Positions 6,833 to 14,276 of a stretch of DNA of 20,658 bases are shown piece after piece. Below the pieces are notes generated by a model. The model was not told where the DNA came from, searched no databases, and worked only from the letters and a program-made list of their open reading frames with translations. Where the stretch lies: assembly GCA_946221035.1 (NCBI GenBank), contig CAMIME010000042.1, forward strand, positions 1 through 20,658, written 5' to 3'. Every line of letters begins with the position of its first letter. Position 1 is the stretch's first letter. The DNA comes from an uncultured Campylobacter sp. (lineage in GTDB: Bacteria > Actinomycetota > Actinomycetes > Mycobacteriales > Mycobacteriaceae). Both the position numbers and the translations under genes were made by a program.

Positions 6833-8308
6833 CAGATGAACAGCGATTCACCACGCGAAGAATGCGGCGTCTTCGGCATCTGGGCACCCGGCGAAGACGT
6901 GTCCAAGATGACGTATTTCGGCCTGTTTGCGCTGCAGCACCGAGGCCAGGAGGGCGCCGGGATGGCTGTGGGGGCCGAGGAAAACCTGGTGGTGTTCAAG
7001 GACACGGGTCTGGTGAGCCAGGTTTTCGACGAACCGGTGCTCGAGGCGCTGCAGGGGAATGTCGCCATCGGCCACACCCGCTACTCCACGGCGGGCGGGA
7101 ACTCGTGGGAGAACGTGCAGCCGATGTTTCGGACGTCGCCGAACGGCATCGACATCGCGCTGGCGCACAACGGCAACCTGATCAACTACATGGAGCTGCA
7201 GGCCGAGGCGATTGCGAAAAAGCTCATCCCGGCCGACGGGGTGAAGGGCCAGGGCTCCTCCTCCGACACCGCGGTGGTCTCCGCGCTGCTAGCAGACGGG
7301 ATGACAGACGAGCGCACGCTCGCCGACGCCGCGCGCGAGCTGCTGCCGCGCATCCAGGGCGCGTTCTGCTTCATGGTCACCGACGGGCGCACGCTCTACG
7401 CCGCGCGCGACCCGCACGGTGTGCGCCCGCTTTCGCTTGGGCGTCTCGACGGCGGGTGGGTCGTCGCCTCCGAAACCGCAGCCCTGGACATCGTGGGCGC
7501 CTCCTTCGTGCGCGACATTGAGCCGGGGGAGATGGTCGCGATCGATGAGACGGGCGTGCACTCCGAGCGCTTCGCCGAGTCCACCCGCGCGCACTGCGTG
7601 TTCGAGTACGTCTACGTGGCGCGACCCGACTCTGTGATCGAGGGCCGCAGCGTGAACGAGTCGCGCATTGAAATCGGCCGCCGCCTGTCCCGTGTCAGCC
7701 CCATCGAGGCGGACCTGGTCATGCCGGTGCCCGAATCAGGCACACCGGCCGCGATCGGTTACGCCGAGGCCTCCGGCATCCCGTTCAAGCAGGGGCTGAT
7801 GAAGAATGCCTACGTGGGCCGCACCTTCATCCAACCCTCCGACACGTTGCGCCAGCTGGGTCTGCGCCTGAAGCTGAACCCGGTGCGCGAGGTGATCGAG
7901 GGCAAGGACCTCATCGTCGTGGACGACTCGATCGTGCGCGGCAACACCCAGCGCAAGCTCATCCGCATGCTGCGCGAGGCTGGTGCCGCGAAGGTGCACG
8001 TGCGCATCGCGTCCCCGCCGGTGAAATGGCCGTGCTTCTACGGCATCGACTTCGCAAGCCCCGGCGAGCTCATTGCCAACCACGGCCGCACAGATTCGGA
8101 CGAGGCGATCTCCGAATCCATCCGCACCATGATCGGGGCCGATTCCCTGGCATTCGTGCCGCTGGATGACACGATCACCGCGTCCGCCCAGGCGCCGGAG
8201 AACCTGTGCACCGCCTGCTTCTCCGGCCACTACCCGCTAGGGTTGCCGGACGGTAACCCGAACGCCGACCTTGTCCGCCGCATCCAGAAAGGTGCACCCT
8301 CCGCATGA
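6830..8308 (+). CDS. purF: Amidophosphoribosyltransferase PurF
   Basis: About 492 residues, the enzyme committing to purine synthesis: PRPP plus glutamine gives 5-phosphoribosylamine. A short propeptide precedes Cys12 (CGVFGIW), which becomes the N-terminal nucleophile after cleavage. The glutaminase half has RYSTAG and the LAHNGNLIN loop. The C-terminal phosphoribosyltransferase half has the PRPP motif IVVDDSIVRGNT. Four cysteines (AHCVFEY, WPCFYG, and two in LCTAC) match the [4Fe-4S] ligands of the Bacillus-type enzyme, so an iron-sulfur, oxygen-sensitive form is inferred. Starts at GTG 6821, GTG 6830 and ATG 6836 share a frame; 6830 was chosen for its -10 spacing, and 6821 remains possible. 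The stop overlaps the purM start (ATGA). Confidence 0.96.
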   Translation: MQMNSDSPREECGVFGIWAPGEDVSKMTYFGLFALQHRGQEGAGMAVGAEENLVVFKDTGLVSQVFDEPVLEALQGNVAIGHTRYSTAGGNSWENVQPMFRTSPNGIDIALAHNGNLINYMELQAEAIAKKLIPADGVKGQGSSSDTAVVSALLADGMTDERTLADAARELLPRIQGAFCFMVTDGRTLYAARDPHGVRPLSLGRLDGGWVVASETAALDIVGASFVRDIEPGEMVAIDETGVHSERFAESTRAHCVFEYVYVARPDSVIEGRSVNESRIEIGRRLSRVSPIEADLVMPVPESGTPAAIGYAEASGIPFKQGLMKNAYVGRTFIQPSDTLRQLGLRLKLNPVREVIEGKDLIVVDDSIVRGNTQRKLIRMLREAGAAKVHVRIASPPVKWPCFYGIDFASPGELIANHGRTDSDEAISESIRTMIGADSLAFVPLDDTITASAQAPENLCTACFSGHYPLGLPDGNPNADLVRRIQKGAPSA

Positions 8309-9363
8309 GTGAGCAAACCCCCGTGTCCTACGAAGCCGCCGGCGTGTCCATCGAGGCCGGCGACAAGGCCGTCGAACTGTTCAAGGACCACGCAAAGCGC
8401 GCCACGCGCCCGGAGGTGCGCGGCGGCCTCGGCGGGTTCGCCGGCCTGTTCGCCCTGGGCAAGTACAAGGAGCCCTTGCTCGCGGCCGGCTCTGACGGTG
8501 TGGGCACCAAGCTCGCCGTGGCGCAGGCCATGGATAAGCACGACACCATCGGCATCGACCTGGTGGCCATGTGTGTGGATGACCTGGTGGTCTGCGGCGC
8601 GGAGCCGCTGTTCCTGCAGGACTACATCGCTATTGGCAAGGTCGTGCCGGAGAAGGTCGCGGACATCGTCGGCGGCATCGCTGAGGGCTGCGTGCGCGCC
8701 GGCTGTGCCCTGCTCGGCGGCGAGACCGCAGAGCACCCGGGCGTGATGGACCCTAACGAGTACGACGTGTCCGCCACCGCCATCGGCGTCGTCGAGGCCG
8801 ATCAACTCCTCGGCCCGGACCGGGTGAAGGAGGGCGACGTGATCATCGGCATGGCATCGTCCGGCCTGCACTCGAACGGCTACTCCCTCGCCCGCCACGT
8901 GCTGCTGGAGCGCGCCGGGCTGCCCCTTGATGGGGAGATGGAGGAGCTCGACCGCACCCTCGGCGAGGAGCTGCTCGAGCCCACCCGGATCTACGCCCTC
9001 GACTGCCTGGCGTTGGCGGCGGAGTGCGAGGTGCGCACCTTCTGCCACGTCACTGGCGGCGGGCTGGTAGGCAACATGGAGCGCATCATCCCGGAGGGCT
9101 TAAGTGCCCAGATGAACCGCTCCACCTGGACCCCGGGGCCGATTTTCCGCCTCATCCAGTCCGTGGGCCAGGTGCCGGTGGAGGAGATGGAGAAGACCTT
9201 CAACATGGGCGTGGGCATGGTCGCCGTCGTGGCGCCGGAGGACCGTGACCGCGCGCTTGCCATCCTGGCCGCGCGCCACGTGGACGCCTGGGTGCTCGGC
9301 GAGGTGAAGGCGGCCGACAACGCGGCGCGCGCGGAGCTCGCCGGCTCCCACCCCCAGCCGTAG
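8305..9363 (+). CDS. purM: Phosphoribosylformylglycinamidine cyclo-ligase PurM (AIR synthetase)
   Basis: A 352-residue protein of normal PurM length. It uses ATP to close the imidazole ring of FGAM, giving aminoimidazole ribotide, the step after PurSQL. Visible motifs are AGSDGVGTKL (~61-70, ATP/Mg region), CVDDLVVCGAEPLFLQDY, LGGETAEHPG, SSGLHSNGYSLAR, the glycine-rich HVTGGGLVGNMERIIP, and TFNMGVGMV near the C-terminus. The start ATG 8305 overlaps the purF stop by ATGA, implying co-translation with purF. A strong hairpin terminator follows 11 bp after the stop. Nothing unusual in the coding sequence. Confidence 0.97.
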   Translation: MSEQTPVSYEAAGVSIEAGDKAVELFKDHAKRATRPEVRGGLGGFAGLFALGKYKEPLLAAGSDGVGTKLAVAQAMDKHDTIGIDLVAMCVDDLVVCGAEPLFLQDYIAIGKVVPEKVADIVGGIAEGCVRAGCALLGGETAEHPGVMDPNEYDVSATAIGVVEADQLLGPDRVKEGDVIIGMASSGLHSNGYSLARHVLLERAGLPLDGEMEELDRTLGEELLEPTRIYALDCLALAAECEVRTFCHVTGGGLVGNMERIIPEGLSAQMNRSTWTPGPIFRLIQSVGQVPVEEMEKTFNMGVGMVAVVAPEDRDRALAILAARHVDAWVLGEVKAADNAARAELAGSHPQP

Positions 9364-9374
9364 ACCACGTGCGA

Positions 9375-9405
9375 AAACCCCGATAAGGCCAGGTTATCGG
9401 GGTTT
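9375..9405. terminator. Bidirectional terminator between purM and DUF3073 gene
   Basis: AAACCCCGATAA (9375-9386) and TTATCGGGGTTT (9394-9405) form a perfect 12-bp stem with a 7-nt loop. The A-run on the left and T-run on the right are symmetric, so the element can terminate both purFM (+) and the convergent DUF3073 gene (-). Confidence 0.9.
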
Positions 9406-9419
9406 AATGTGGTGCCTGT

Positions 9420-9641
9420 TTAGCGGTTTGCCGCCTGCGGCTCATCGCCGTCTGTGTCGTCCCAGTCTGCGTAGTCCGCGTACTGGTCGTCCACCTCGTA
9501 TTCGTCTTCCGCATCCCAATCCCGCTGCGGCTTGTTTCCTGCGAGCTCACGCTGCAGAGAATCCAAATCCATGTCAGGAGTGTTGTACTTCAGCTGGCGA
9601 GCAACCTTGGTCTGCTTTGCTTTTGCGCGTCCGCGGCCCAT
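9420..9641 (-). CDS. DUF3073 family protein
   Basis: A 73-residue actinobacterial protein of unknown function, matching the DUF3073 family (Rv0810c position next to purM in M. tuberculosis). It has a strongly basic N-terminus (MGRGRAKAKQTKVARQLKY) and a strongly acidic C-terminal half rich in Asp, Glu and Tyr, so the charge is split. There is no signal peptide or membrane segment. AAGGGGG at 9655-9649 is a strong SD 7 nt before ATG, unlike many neighbours here. It is convergent with purM across a shared terminator. The family is defined by sequence only; no function is proposed. Confidence 0.92.
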   Translation of the reverse strand: MGRGRAKAKQTKVARQLKYNTPDMDLDSLQRELAGNKPQRDWDAEDEYEVDDQYADYADWDDTDGDEPQAANR

Positions 9642-9769
9642 GGCGTGACCCCCTTGAGGTGGTTTCCGGGCGGCCCGAGTGCGGGCGGCCTCATATTTTC
9701 ACAGTATTTTCCTGTAGGACACTATAGCCTGCCGCCCGAGAAATTGCGCTTTCGGCGTGTGAGCTGCGT
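9642..9769 (-). promoter_or_regulatory. Upstream region of the DUF3073 gene
   Basis: This 128-bp gap lies between ygfZ and the DUF3073 gene, both on the minus strand. Minus-strand TATAGT (9726-9721) is the best -10 candidate, giving a leader of about 70 nt; TACTGT slightly downstream is an alternative. No hairpin with a T-run is seen after ygfZ, so read-through into DUF3073 is possible. Confidence 0.35.
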
Positions 9770-10831
9770 TTATAGGGGAGTCTCTGGCCCTCGCCGAAGC
9801 TTATCGACGGCCCTGCGCCCCAACCCTTCCCCCTCATCTCGCGGTAAGGAATCCGGGTCCACCGTAGCCGCCACGTCGCCGATGCTAAGCGGCGCCTCGA
9901 GCGCAGAGCGCTTCACCAGGGCCAGCGCAATTGGCCCGTAATCGGCGTCGTGCACCACGGTGCCCAGCCGGCCAACGGTGCGCGCCCCGGCGGTAATCGC
10001 GGTGCCGGGCGTGGGCTCGGTCGGGGCGGAGCCGTCGAGCTGCAGCATCACCAAAAGACGGGGGGAGCGGCCCAGGTTCTCCACCCGGGCCACGGTCTCC
10101 TGGCCCCTGTAGCAGCCCTTGTCCAGGTGCACGGCGCCTGTGCTGCCGGCCCGGTTGATCAGGCGCGGTGTCTCGTGGGGGATGGACTTGCCGTCGAGAT
10201 CGGCCCGCAGCTCGGGCTCACCAGCGCGCACGCGCTGGGCAGTGAAGGCCATAAGTCCTGCCAGGGGATAGGCTTCCGCCACCTCACGCAGGCGCTCTCG
10301 GGGGACCGCGATGTCCACCCGCTCGAGGTCGGTCCAAGGCGACACCCGGCGGCTAAACACCTGCCCCAGGTCGGGGGCCTCCACCTCGGGGCCCATGAGG
10401 GTGCACACGGCGAGATCGGTGTCCTCGATAGTCACGTCGGACCAGAACACCATCTTGCGCAAGAACTCCACAAGAGATTCGTGCTGGTAGGAGGGCATGT
10501 CAAGGTAGAACACCTTCCCGGCTACTGCAACGTCGACGTGGTGGAGGATGTGGCCCTGGGCGTCGAGGTCGAGGGCGGAGGCGGCGAAGCCGTCCGACAC
10601 GCCCAGAAGCTTCTGCGAGAGCAGGTTGTTCAGAAACGCCGCGGCATCGGGGCCGGAGACCGCGATGACGCGGCGGTGCGAGCGGTCAACGAGCACTGTG
10701 CGTTCAGCGGCCGTGCGTTGTTCGCCGAGGGGGTTGCCGTAGTGGAAGGGGATGCCGGAGGCGTCGAGAAGCGATGGCTCCTCCAGCTCCACGGCGCCGG
10801 GCAGCGACAACAGCGAAGATGCGTAACCCAT
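9770..10831 (-). CDS. YgfZ/GcvT-like folate-binding protein
   Basis: A 353-residue protein of the YgfZ family, tetrahydrofolate-binding relatives of the glycine-cleavage T protein that support assembly or repair of some Fe-S enzymes. The diagnostic K-G-C-Y-x-G-Q-E motif is present as DKGCYRGQE, with its Cys intact. The N-terminal half has the DRSHRRVIAVSGPDAAAFLNN stretch typical of the fold. The ATG at 10831 has no SD; TATGAT (10845-10840) lies 8 nt upstream, so the message is probably leaderless. It is divergent from the PabC-like gene, as Rv0811c is from Rv0812. The codons for RRAVDKL near the C-terminus contain one exact copy of the dispersed word GTCGATAAGC (9808-9799). Confidence 0.9.
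   Translation of the reverse strand: MGYASSLLSLPGAVELEEPSLLDASGIPFHYGNPLGEQRTAAERTVLVDRSHRRVIAVSGPDAAAFLNNLLSQKLLGVSDGFAASALDLDAQGHILHHVDVAVAGKVFYLDMPSYQHESLVEFLRKMVFWSDVTIEDTDLAVCTLMGPEVEAPDLGQVFSRRVSPWTDLERVDIAVPRERLREVAEAYPLAGLMAFTAQRVRAGEPELRADLDGKSIPHETPRLINRAGSTGAVHLDKGCYRGQETVARVENLGRSPRLLVMLQLDGSAPTEPTPGTAITAGARTVGRLGTVVHDADYGPIALALVKRSALEAPLSIGDVAATVDPDSLPRDEGEGLGRRAVDKLRRGPETPL
9799..9812. repeat. Dispersed GTCGATAAGC repeat, copy B, inside ygfZ-like gene
   Basis: GCTTATCGACGGCC, identical over 14 bp to copy C at 18570-18583, followed by CTGCGCCCC, which partly matches the G-rich flank of the other copies on the minus strand. Confidence 0.6.
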
Positions 10832-10838
10832 GAGGGCC

Positions 10839-10845
10839 TATCATA
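10839..10845. promoter_or_regulatory. Shared symmetric -10 box for ygfZ-like and PabC-like genes
   Basis: CTATCATAG reads as TATCAT on plus (10839-10844) and TATGAT on minus (10845-10840), overlapping by 5 bp. The plus box ends 9 nt before ATG 10854 and the minus box 8 nt before ATG 10831. The 22-bp gap has no room for two separate promoters with leaders, so both messages are probably leaderless or nearly so. Confidence 0.6.
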
Positions 10846-10853
10846 GGGGGATT

Positions 10854-11744
10854 ATGGAAACGCCCCACTTGCAGCCCGAGCCCGTCATCTACCTCGTTGA
10901 ACCGTTCGGGGGCTCTGTGCGGCGGCAGAACCCGAACATGCCGCACGTGTTCTGGGACGACGCGGCGCTCACCCGCGGCGACGGGATCATGGAGACCGTC
11001 TTGGTACGCGGCGGGGAGGCGAAGAACCTGGACAAACACCTCGACCGCTTCGCCCGCTCGGCGCAGCTGATGGGCCTGCCGGAGCCGGGCCGCGATCACT
11101 GGGCGCGCGCGACGGCCGAGGCGGTGGCGGATTATTGCCGCGAGCGCGGCGGCGAGCAGGGGGAGGCCAAGTGCACCTGGACGCTCACACGCGGGCGCGA
11201 GACAACCGGGGTGCCCAGTGCGTGGATGACGGTGCGCCCGATTCCGCAGCAGGTGCTGGAGCAGCGGGAGCGCGGCGTGTCGGTGGTGACGACACCGCGC
11301 GGCCTCACGCTTCACGACGTCCCGTGGATGCAGCAGGGCGCAAAAACGCTCAACTACGCGGCCACGATGGCGGCGCTGCGTTGGGCGAACGGCGAGGGCT
11401 ACGACGACGTCATCTACATCGACCCCGAAACCGAGCGTGTCTTGGAAGGTGCGACCAGCTCCGTGCTCATGGTGAAAAAGGGAAGTCGGCTGCGTACCCC
11501 GGCACCGGGCCCGGGCGTGCTCGCCGGCACCACCCAGGCGGCGGTGTTCGAGCTGGCAGAGCGCGAGGGGTGGAAGTGCAAGGCCAAGGACATCTACGTC
11601 GGTGAGCTATTGAAAGCAGAGTCCGTCTGGCTTGTCAGCTCCACCCGCATTGCCACCCGCGTCAAGCGCCTCGACGGCACCAAACTGCCCGCCCCCGACA
11701 ACGAGGCCGAGGTGAAACGCCTCATCGACCGCGCGCTGGGGTAG
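10854..11744 (+). CDS. Aminodeoxychorismate lyase-like class IV PLP enzyme
   Basis: A 296-residue fold-type IV PLP protein (branched-chain aminotransferase / PabC family). Lys164 in QQGAKTLNYA is the expected PLP lysine. TRGDGIMETV (~40-49), EGATSSVLMV (~198-207) and a TRIATRVKRLDG segment near the C-terminus fit the fold. PabC converts aminodeoxychorismate to p-aminobenzoate for folate; D-amino acid and branched-chain aminotransferases share these motifs, so the substrate is inferred from the Rv0812 position and resemblance. ATG 10854 was chosen over an upstream in-frame start at 10830: TATCAT lies 9 nt upstream, and GGGGG at 10846-10850 is too close to be a good SD. It is convergent with the nitrobindin-like gene, only 6 bp apart. 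Confidence 0.83.
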   Translation: METPHLQPEPVIYLVEPFGGSVRRQNPNMPHVFWDDAALTRGDGIMETVLVRGGEAKNLDKHLDRFARSAQLMGLPEPGRDHWARATAEAVADYCRERGGEQGEAKCTWTLTRGRETTGVPSAWMTVRPIPQQVLEQRERGVSVVTTPRGLTLHDVPWMQQGAKTLNYAATMAALRWANGEGYDDVIYIDPETERVLEGATSSVLMVKKGSRLRTPAPGPGVLAGTTQAAVFELAEREGWKCKAKDIYVGELLKAESVWLVSSTRIATRVKRLDGTKLPAPDNEAEVKRLIDRALG

Positions 11745-11750
11745 AACGTC

Positions 11751-12443
11751 CTAGCCCGCGACGCGCTTGAGCTCGGCCGACATGTAGGGCACCATCTCTT
11801 GGCCCACGGCGCGCTCGTCCACCCAGCCGAGGTTGTTGTTCGGCATCAGGCCGTAGAGGCGCTTGCCGGGGCCGTGGTTCTCCGGGCCCGATTCCGTAGC
11901 GATGGTGGATGCGCTCGTGAGCTGCCAGGCACGCTCGTTCAGCGGCTCGCCGTAGAGGATCTCCACCAGGCCGCGCGAGTTCGTCAGCGTCACCTCGATC
12001 TCGTCCTTCAACGAAATGCGCCAGAAGCCGACCTCGCGCTGGTCAGCGCCGGTGGAATTGCCCTCGGAATCCAGGCGCCACGTACGTGACTCAAAACGCA
12101 GGTAGTTCTCCCCGTCGTGGGAAACGATCAGCTGCTGGCCGAAGGAGTACTCCTCACCATCCGGATCCGAGGGGTCGTTGGCCTGGCCCGAGCCCTGCCA
12201 GACGCCAACCAGCGGCAGCAGCGCCAGCAGCCCGTCGTGCAGGCTGGGCCCGTAACGGAGGTTGGCCGTGTCGTTTTCCAGCGGGACATCCTCAAAACCC
12301 AGCTCCGGCAGATTGCGGTGCGCGGTCGCCTTCGACTGCTCCGCCGCGAGGTTCACGGCATCGCTACCGCTTAACGACGCACCTTCGGCCCCACCCTGAG
12401 CTTGCTCGTTTACCTGGTCATTCACCTGTTCATTCTCAGACAT
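11751..12443 (-). CDS. Nitrobindin-like (FABP-like beta-barrel) protein
   Basis: A 230-residue protein related to Rv0813c/nitrobindin, beta-barrel proteins that in some members bind ferric heme and react with NO or peroxynitrite. The hallmark GxWxGxG is present as GVWQGSG (80-86), after a ~45-residue polar, Gln/Glu-rich N-terminal extension. At the C-terminus the segment VGQEMVPYMSAELKRV has Tyr220 where heme-binding members have the iron-coordinating His, so classical heme ligation is probably lost; this is inferred from the remembered family pattern. There is no signal peptide. ATG 12443 has no SD, but TACCCT (12457-12452) ends 8 nt upstream. It lies 19 bp downstream of the LmeA-like gene on the same strand. 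Confidence 0.85.
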   Translation of the reverse strand: MSENEQVNDQVNEQAQGGAEGASLSGSDAVNLAAEQSKATAHRNLPELGFEDVPLENDTANLRYGPSLHDGLLALLPLVGVWQGSGQANDPSDPDGEEYSFGQQLIVSHDGENYLRFESRTWRLDSEGNSTGADQREVGFWRISLKDEIEVTLTNSRGLVEILYGEPLNERAWQLTSASTIATESGPENHGPGKRLYGLMPNNNLGWVDERAVGQEMVPYMSAELKRVAG

Positions 12444-12457
12444 ACCCACCAAGGGTA
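12444..12457 (-). promoter_or_regulatory. Candidate -10 box for a leaderless nitrobindin-like message
   Basis: TACCCT (12457-12452) fits TANNNT and is 8 nt from the ATG. It would give an internal start for this gene within the lmeA-nitrobindin unit. Support is spacing and lack of SD only. Confidence 0.35.
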
Positions 12458-12462
12458 GACCC

Positions 12463-13179
12463 TCACCCGACACGGGGGTCGAAGTCCGCCGCGTCGACGT
12501 CTGTATTGATGCGGTCGTGCGAGAACTCGATCGAGCCGCCGACGAGCTGCACTTTGTCGGCCGGCCCGCCGAGTGGCAACTCGCGCGTATCCAACGTGAG
12601 CGTGAAGGCCTCCACGACTGCGTCCTCGTCCTCCGGAGAGACACCGATAAGGGCGCTCGGACGCATAGTGAACACGCCCTGATCCAACCGGAGCGTGACA
12701 ACCGCTGTCTCGCGCGTGCCCAGCCCCGGCACCGTCGCGGTCAGCTGTGCCTCGCTGGCGCTGCGCCCGGCGGGGGAGATGTCGTAGGGGTTGGCCAGAT
12801 CCAGGTCGCTCATGCCCAGCAGCTCGCCGAAGCCGACCGGGTCCAGCCGCAGCCTGCGCCGGGCCAGCCCCGCCTCGCCCGCGCCGAAGTCGCCGCTGAG
12901 TAACTGCGCCGGATTAACAGGGACGTAATCGAGCACATCGACCCCCAGCGTGCCCACGCCGCCGCCCGGAAGATCCGCGTCCAGCTGCTCCACCGAAACG
13001 CGCAGAAGCTTGCCCAGCACAGCGTGGGCGGCGTAGGGGAAGCCGGCGACATCAGCGCGCTGGCCGGGTCGCGCCAGCGCAGACTCGACGCGGGAGGCGA
13101 GCACCGAGTCCGCCACGGCCACGCCACCGAGGACAAGGGCTGCGCTCAGCCCCGCGGCCGCCCACATTCTGCGCCCCAT
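12463..13179 (-). CDS. LmeA-like DUF2993 envelope protein
   Basis: A 238-residue DUF2993 protein. The N-terminus (MGRRMWAAAGLSAALVLGGV) is a signal peptide or signal anchor, so the body (ESALARPGQRADVAGFPYAA onward) should lie outside the membrane. The segment GFPYAAHAVLGKLLRVSVEQ and the paired strand-rich halves are typical of the family. LmeA (Rv0817c) supports mannan elongation of lipomannan in mycobacteria; orthology here is inferred from family and from sitting beside mshD, as in that genus. SD GGGAGG (13189-13184) is 4 nt before ATG 13179. It is divergent from mshD across a 35-bp gap and upstream of the nitrobindin-like gene on the same strand. Confidence 0.8.
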   Translation of the reverse strand: MGRRMWAAAGLSAALVLGGVAVADSVLASRVESALARPGQRADVAGFPYAAHAVLGKLLRVSVEQLDADLPGGGVGTLGVDVLDYVPVNPAQLLSGDFGAGEAGLARRRLRLDPVGFGELLGMSDLDLANPYDISPAGRSASEAQLTATVPGLGTRETAVVTLRLDQGVFTMRPSALIGVSPEDEDAVVEAFTLTLDTRELPLGGPADKVQLVGGSIEFSHDRINTDVDAADFDPRVG

Positions 13180-13201
13180 GCCGCCTCCCGCCGGTGTTGT
13201 C

Positions 13202-13217
13202 TAGCCTGTCACCCATG
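13202..13217 (+). promoter_or_regulatory. Candidate mshD -10 box, leaderless
   Basis: TAGCCT (13202-13207) fits TANNNT and ends 7 nt before ATG 13215. No SD is visible. The gap to divergent lmeA is 35 bp. Confidence 0.4.
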
Positions 13218-14111
13218 ACTGGTCCAATCGTAAGCGCACCCCAGCCCGGCCCCGACCTGCAGGGCCTCGCCGAGCCCCTGATCACGGCGGCGACCGAGCA
13301 CGACGGCGTCGCACCACTGAGCGAGGCATTCGAGCGTGGGCTTATCGACGCCCGCGTGAACCACACCCACTACCTTTCCCAACCGGACCCAAACGCCCCG
13401 GCAGCGGCCATTGCGGCTGTCGCTCCGGACGGCTCAGTTGAACTGGTGGTGGACCCGTCCGCGCGGCGCGCCGGGCTTGGCACAGCGCTGGTGAAGCACG
13501 TGCGTGAGCGCCACCCGGAGGCGTCGTTCTGGGCGCACGGGGACCTGCCGCCGGCCCGCGCACTCGCGGAGGCGCTCAGGATGGAAAAGACGCGTGAGCT
13601 GCTGGTCATGGGCACCAGCACGGACACCCTCACGGACGCCAGCACGGACATCAAGGTGCCCGAGGGTTACGAAGTCCTGGCGTACCCGGATGCGGCGGGG
13701 CGGTGGGGGCCGGAGGTCGTCGATAAGCAATGGCTCGATGTGAACAACGACGCCTTTTCGTGGCACCCCGAGCAAGGCGGGTGGGACCAGGAGAAGCTGG
13801 ACCGCGCGCGCGAGGCGGACTGGTTCCGGCCGGAGGGCGTGCAGCTCATGTACGCGGGCGAGGAGCTCGCGGGGTTCCATTGGACGAAGCAGCACCCGGA
13901 TGGGACGGGTGAGGTGTATGTGGTTGGGCTCGGTTCTGGGTACCGGGGGGAGGGTTTGGGGGTACCCCTGCTCCAAACGGGGCTTGATCATCTCAAAGAG
14001 GCCGGTTCTTCGCAGGTCATCCTCTATGTGGAGGCCGATAATGAGGCGGCGGTGAAGCTGTACCGGCGTATGGGCTTCGTCACACACGAGTCGCACACCG
14101 TCTATCGCTGA
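13215..14111 (+). CDS. mshD: Mycothiol synthase MshD
   Basis: A 298-residue tandem-GNAT acetyltransferase performing the last step of mycothiol synthesis: acetyl-CoA plus Cys-GlcN-Ins gives mycothiol, the main thiol of these bacteria. Each half shows an acetyl-CoA loop: RRAGLGTALV (~76-85) in the degenerate N-terminal GNAT, and GYRGEGLGVPLL near 245 in the C-terminal one, followed by LYVEADNEAAVKLYRRMGF. WLDVNNDAFSWHPEQGGW is the MshD-typical linker. Start ATG 13215 was preferred over an upstream TTG. The gene contains two copies of the dispersed repeat word, in opposite orientations (13340-13349 and 13719-13728); the second lies in the linker between domains. Location upstream of pstS is conserved in Corynebacterium. 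Confidence 0.93.
   Translation: MTGPIVSAPQPGPDLQGLAEPLITAATEHDGVAPLSEAFERGLIDARVNHTHYLSQPDPNAPAAAIAAVAPDGSVELVVDPSARRAGLGTALVKHVRERHPEASFWAHGDLPPARALAEALRMEKTRELLVMGTSTDTLTDASTDIKVPEGYEVLAYPDAAGRWGPEVVDKQWLDVNNDAFSWHPEQGGWDQEKLDRAREADWFRPEGVQLMYAGEELAGFHWTKQHPDGTGEVYVVGLGSGYRGEGLGVPLLQTGLDHLKEAGSSQVILYVEADNEAAVKLYRRMGFVTHESHTVYR
13340..13349. repeat. Dispersed GTCGATAAGC repeat, core-only copy F, inside mshD
   Basis: GCTTATCGAC exact; the longer flank is not shared beyond GCCC. Encodes GLIDA in the N-terminal GNAT half. Confidence 0.45.
13705..13728. repeat. Dispersed GTCGATAAGC repeat, copy D, inside mshD
   Basis: 24 bp identical to 2024-2047 in the purS upstream region. Here it encodes part of the MshD inter-domain linker (GPEVVDK). 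Confidence 0.7.
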
Positions 14112-14148
14112 TGGCTGGTGAGCTGGGATTATGAGAAAAAATTTCGGA

Positions 14149-14204
14149 GTTTACCCATTATTCACTTAACCGGCTACCAGTGATTAACCAGCGGGCCGTA
14201 GCTT
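14149..14204 (+). promoter_or_regulatory. Candidate Pho-type box and promoter of pstSCAB
   Basis: The 165-bp gap before pstS is AT-richer than its flanks. GTTTACC (14149-14155) and ATTCACT (14160-14166) are 11 bp apart, followed by CTACC (14174-14178) and GATTAACC (14182-14189), close to the same 11-bp phase. This resembles the direct repeats recognised by PhoP/PhoR-type response regulators in actinobacteria. TAGCTT (14199-14204) is a possible -10, placing the repeats over the -35. The exact consensus for this species is not known to me. Confidence 0.45.
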
Positions 14205-14276
14205 GTCCAGGGTGAGTAATCGGCGCAGTTGCGTCGCTGCTCGACAAAGAACTGTTCAGCACCGGAAAGGTATCCC

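Noticed and set aside
9950..10846. 298-codon plus-strand open frame opposite the ygfZ-like gene
   Set aside because: Gly/His/Val-rich shadow; the opposite strand carries the diagnostic KGCYxGQE motif.
12444..12701. Longer nitrobindin-like frame starting at 12701
   Set aside because: The extension overlaps lmeA and is Arg/Ser-rich shadow sequence; ATG 12443 has a fitting -10 box.
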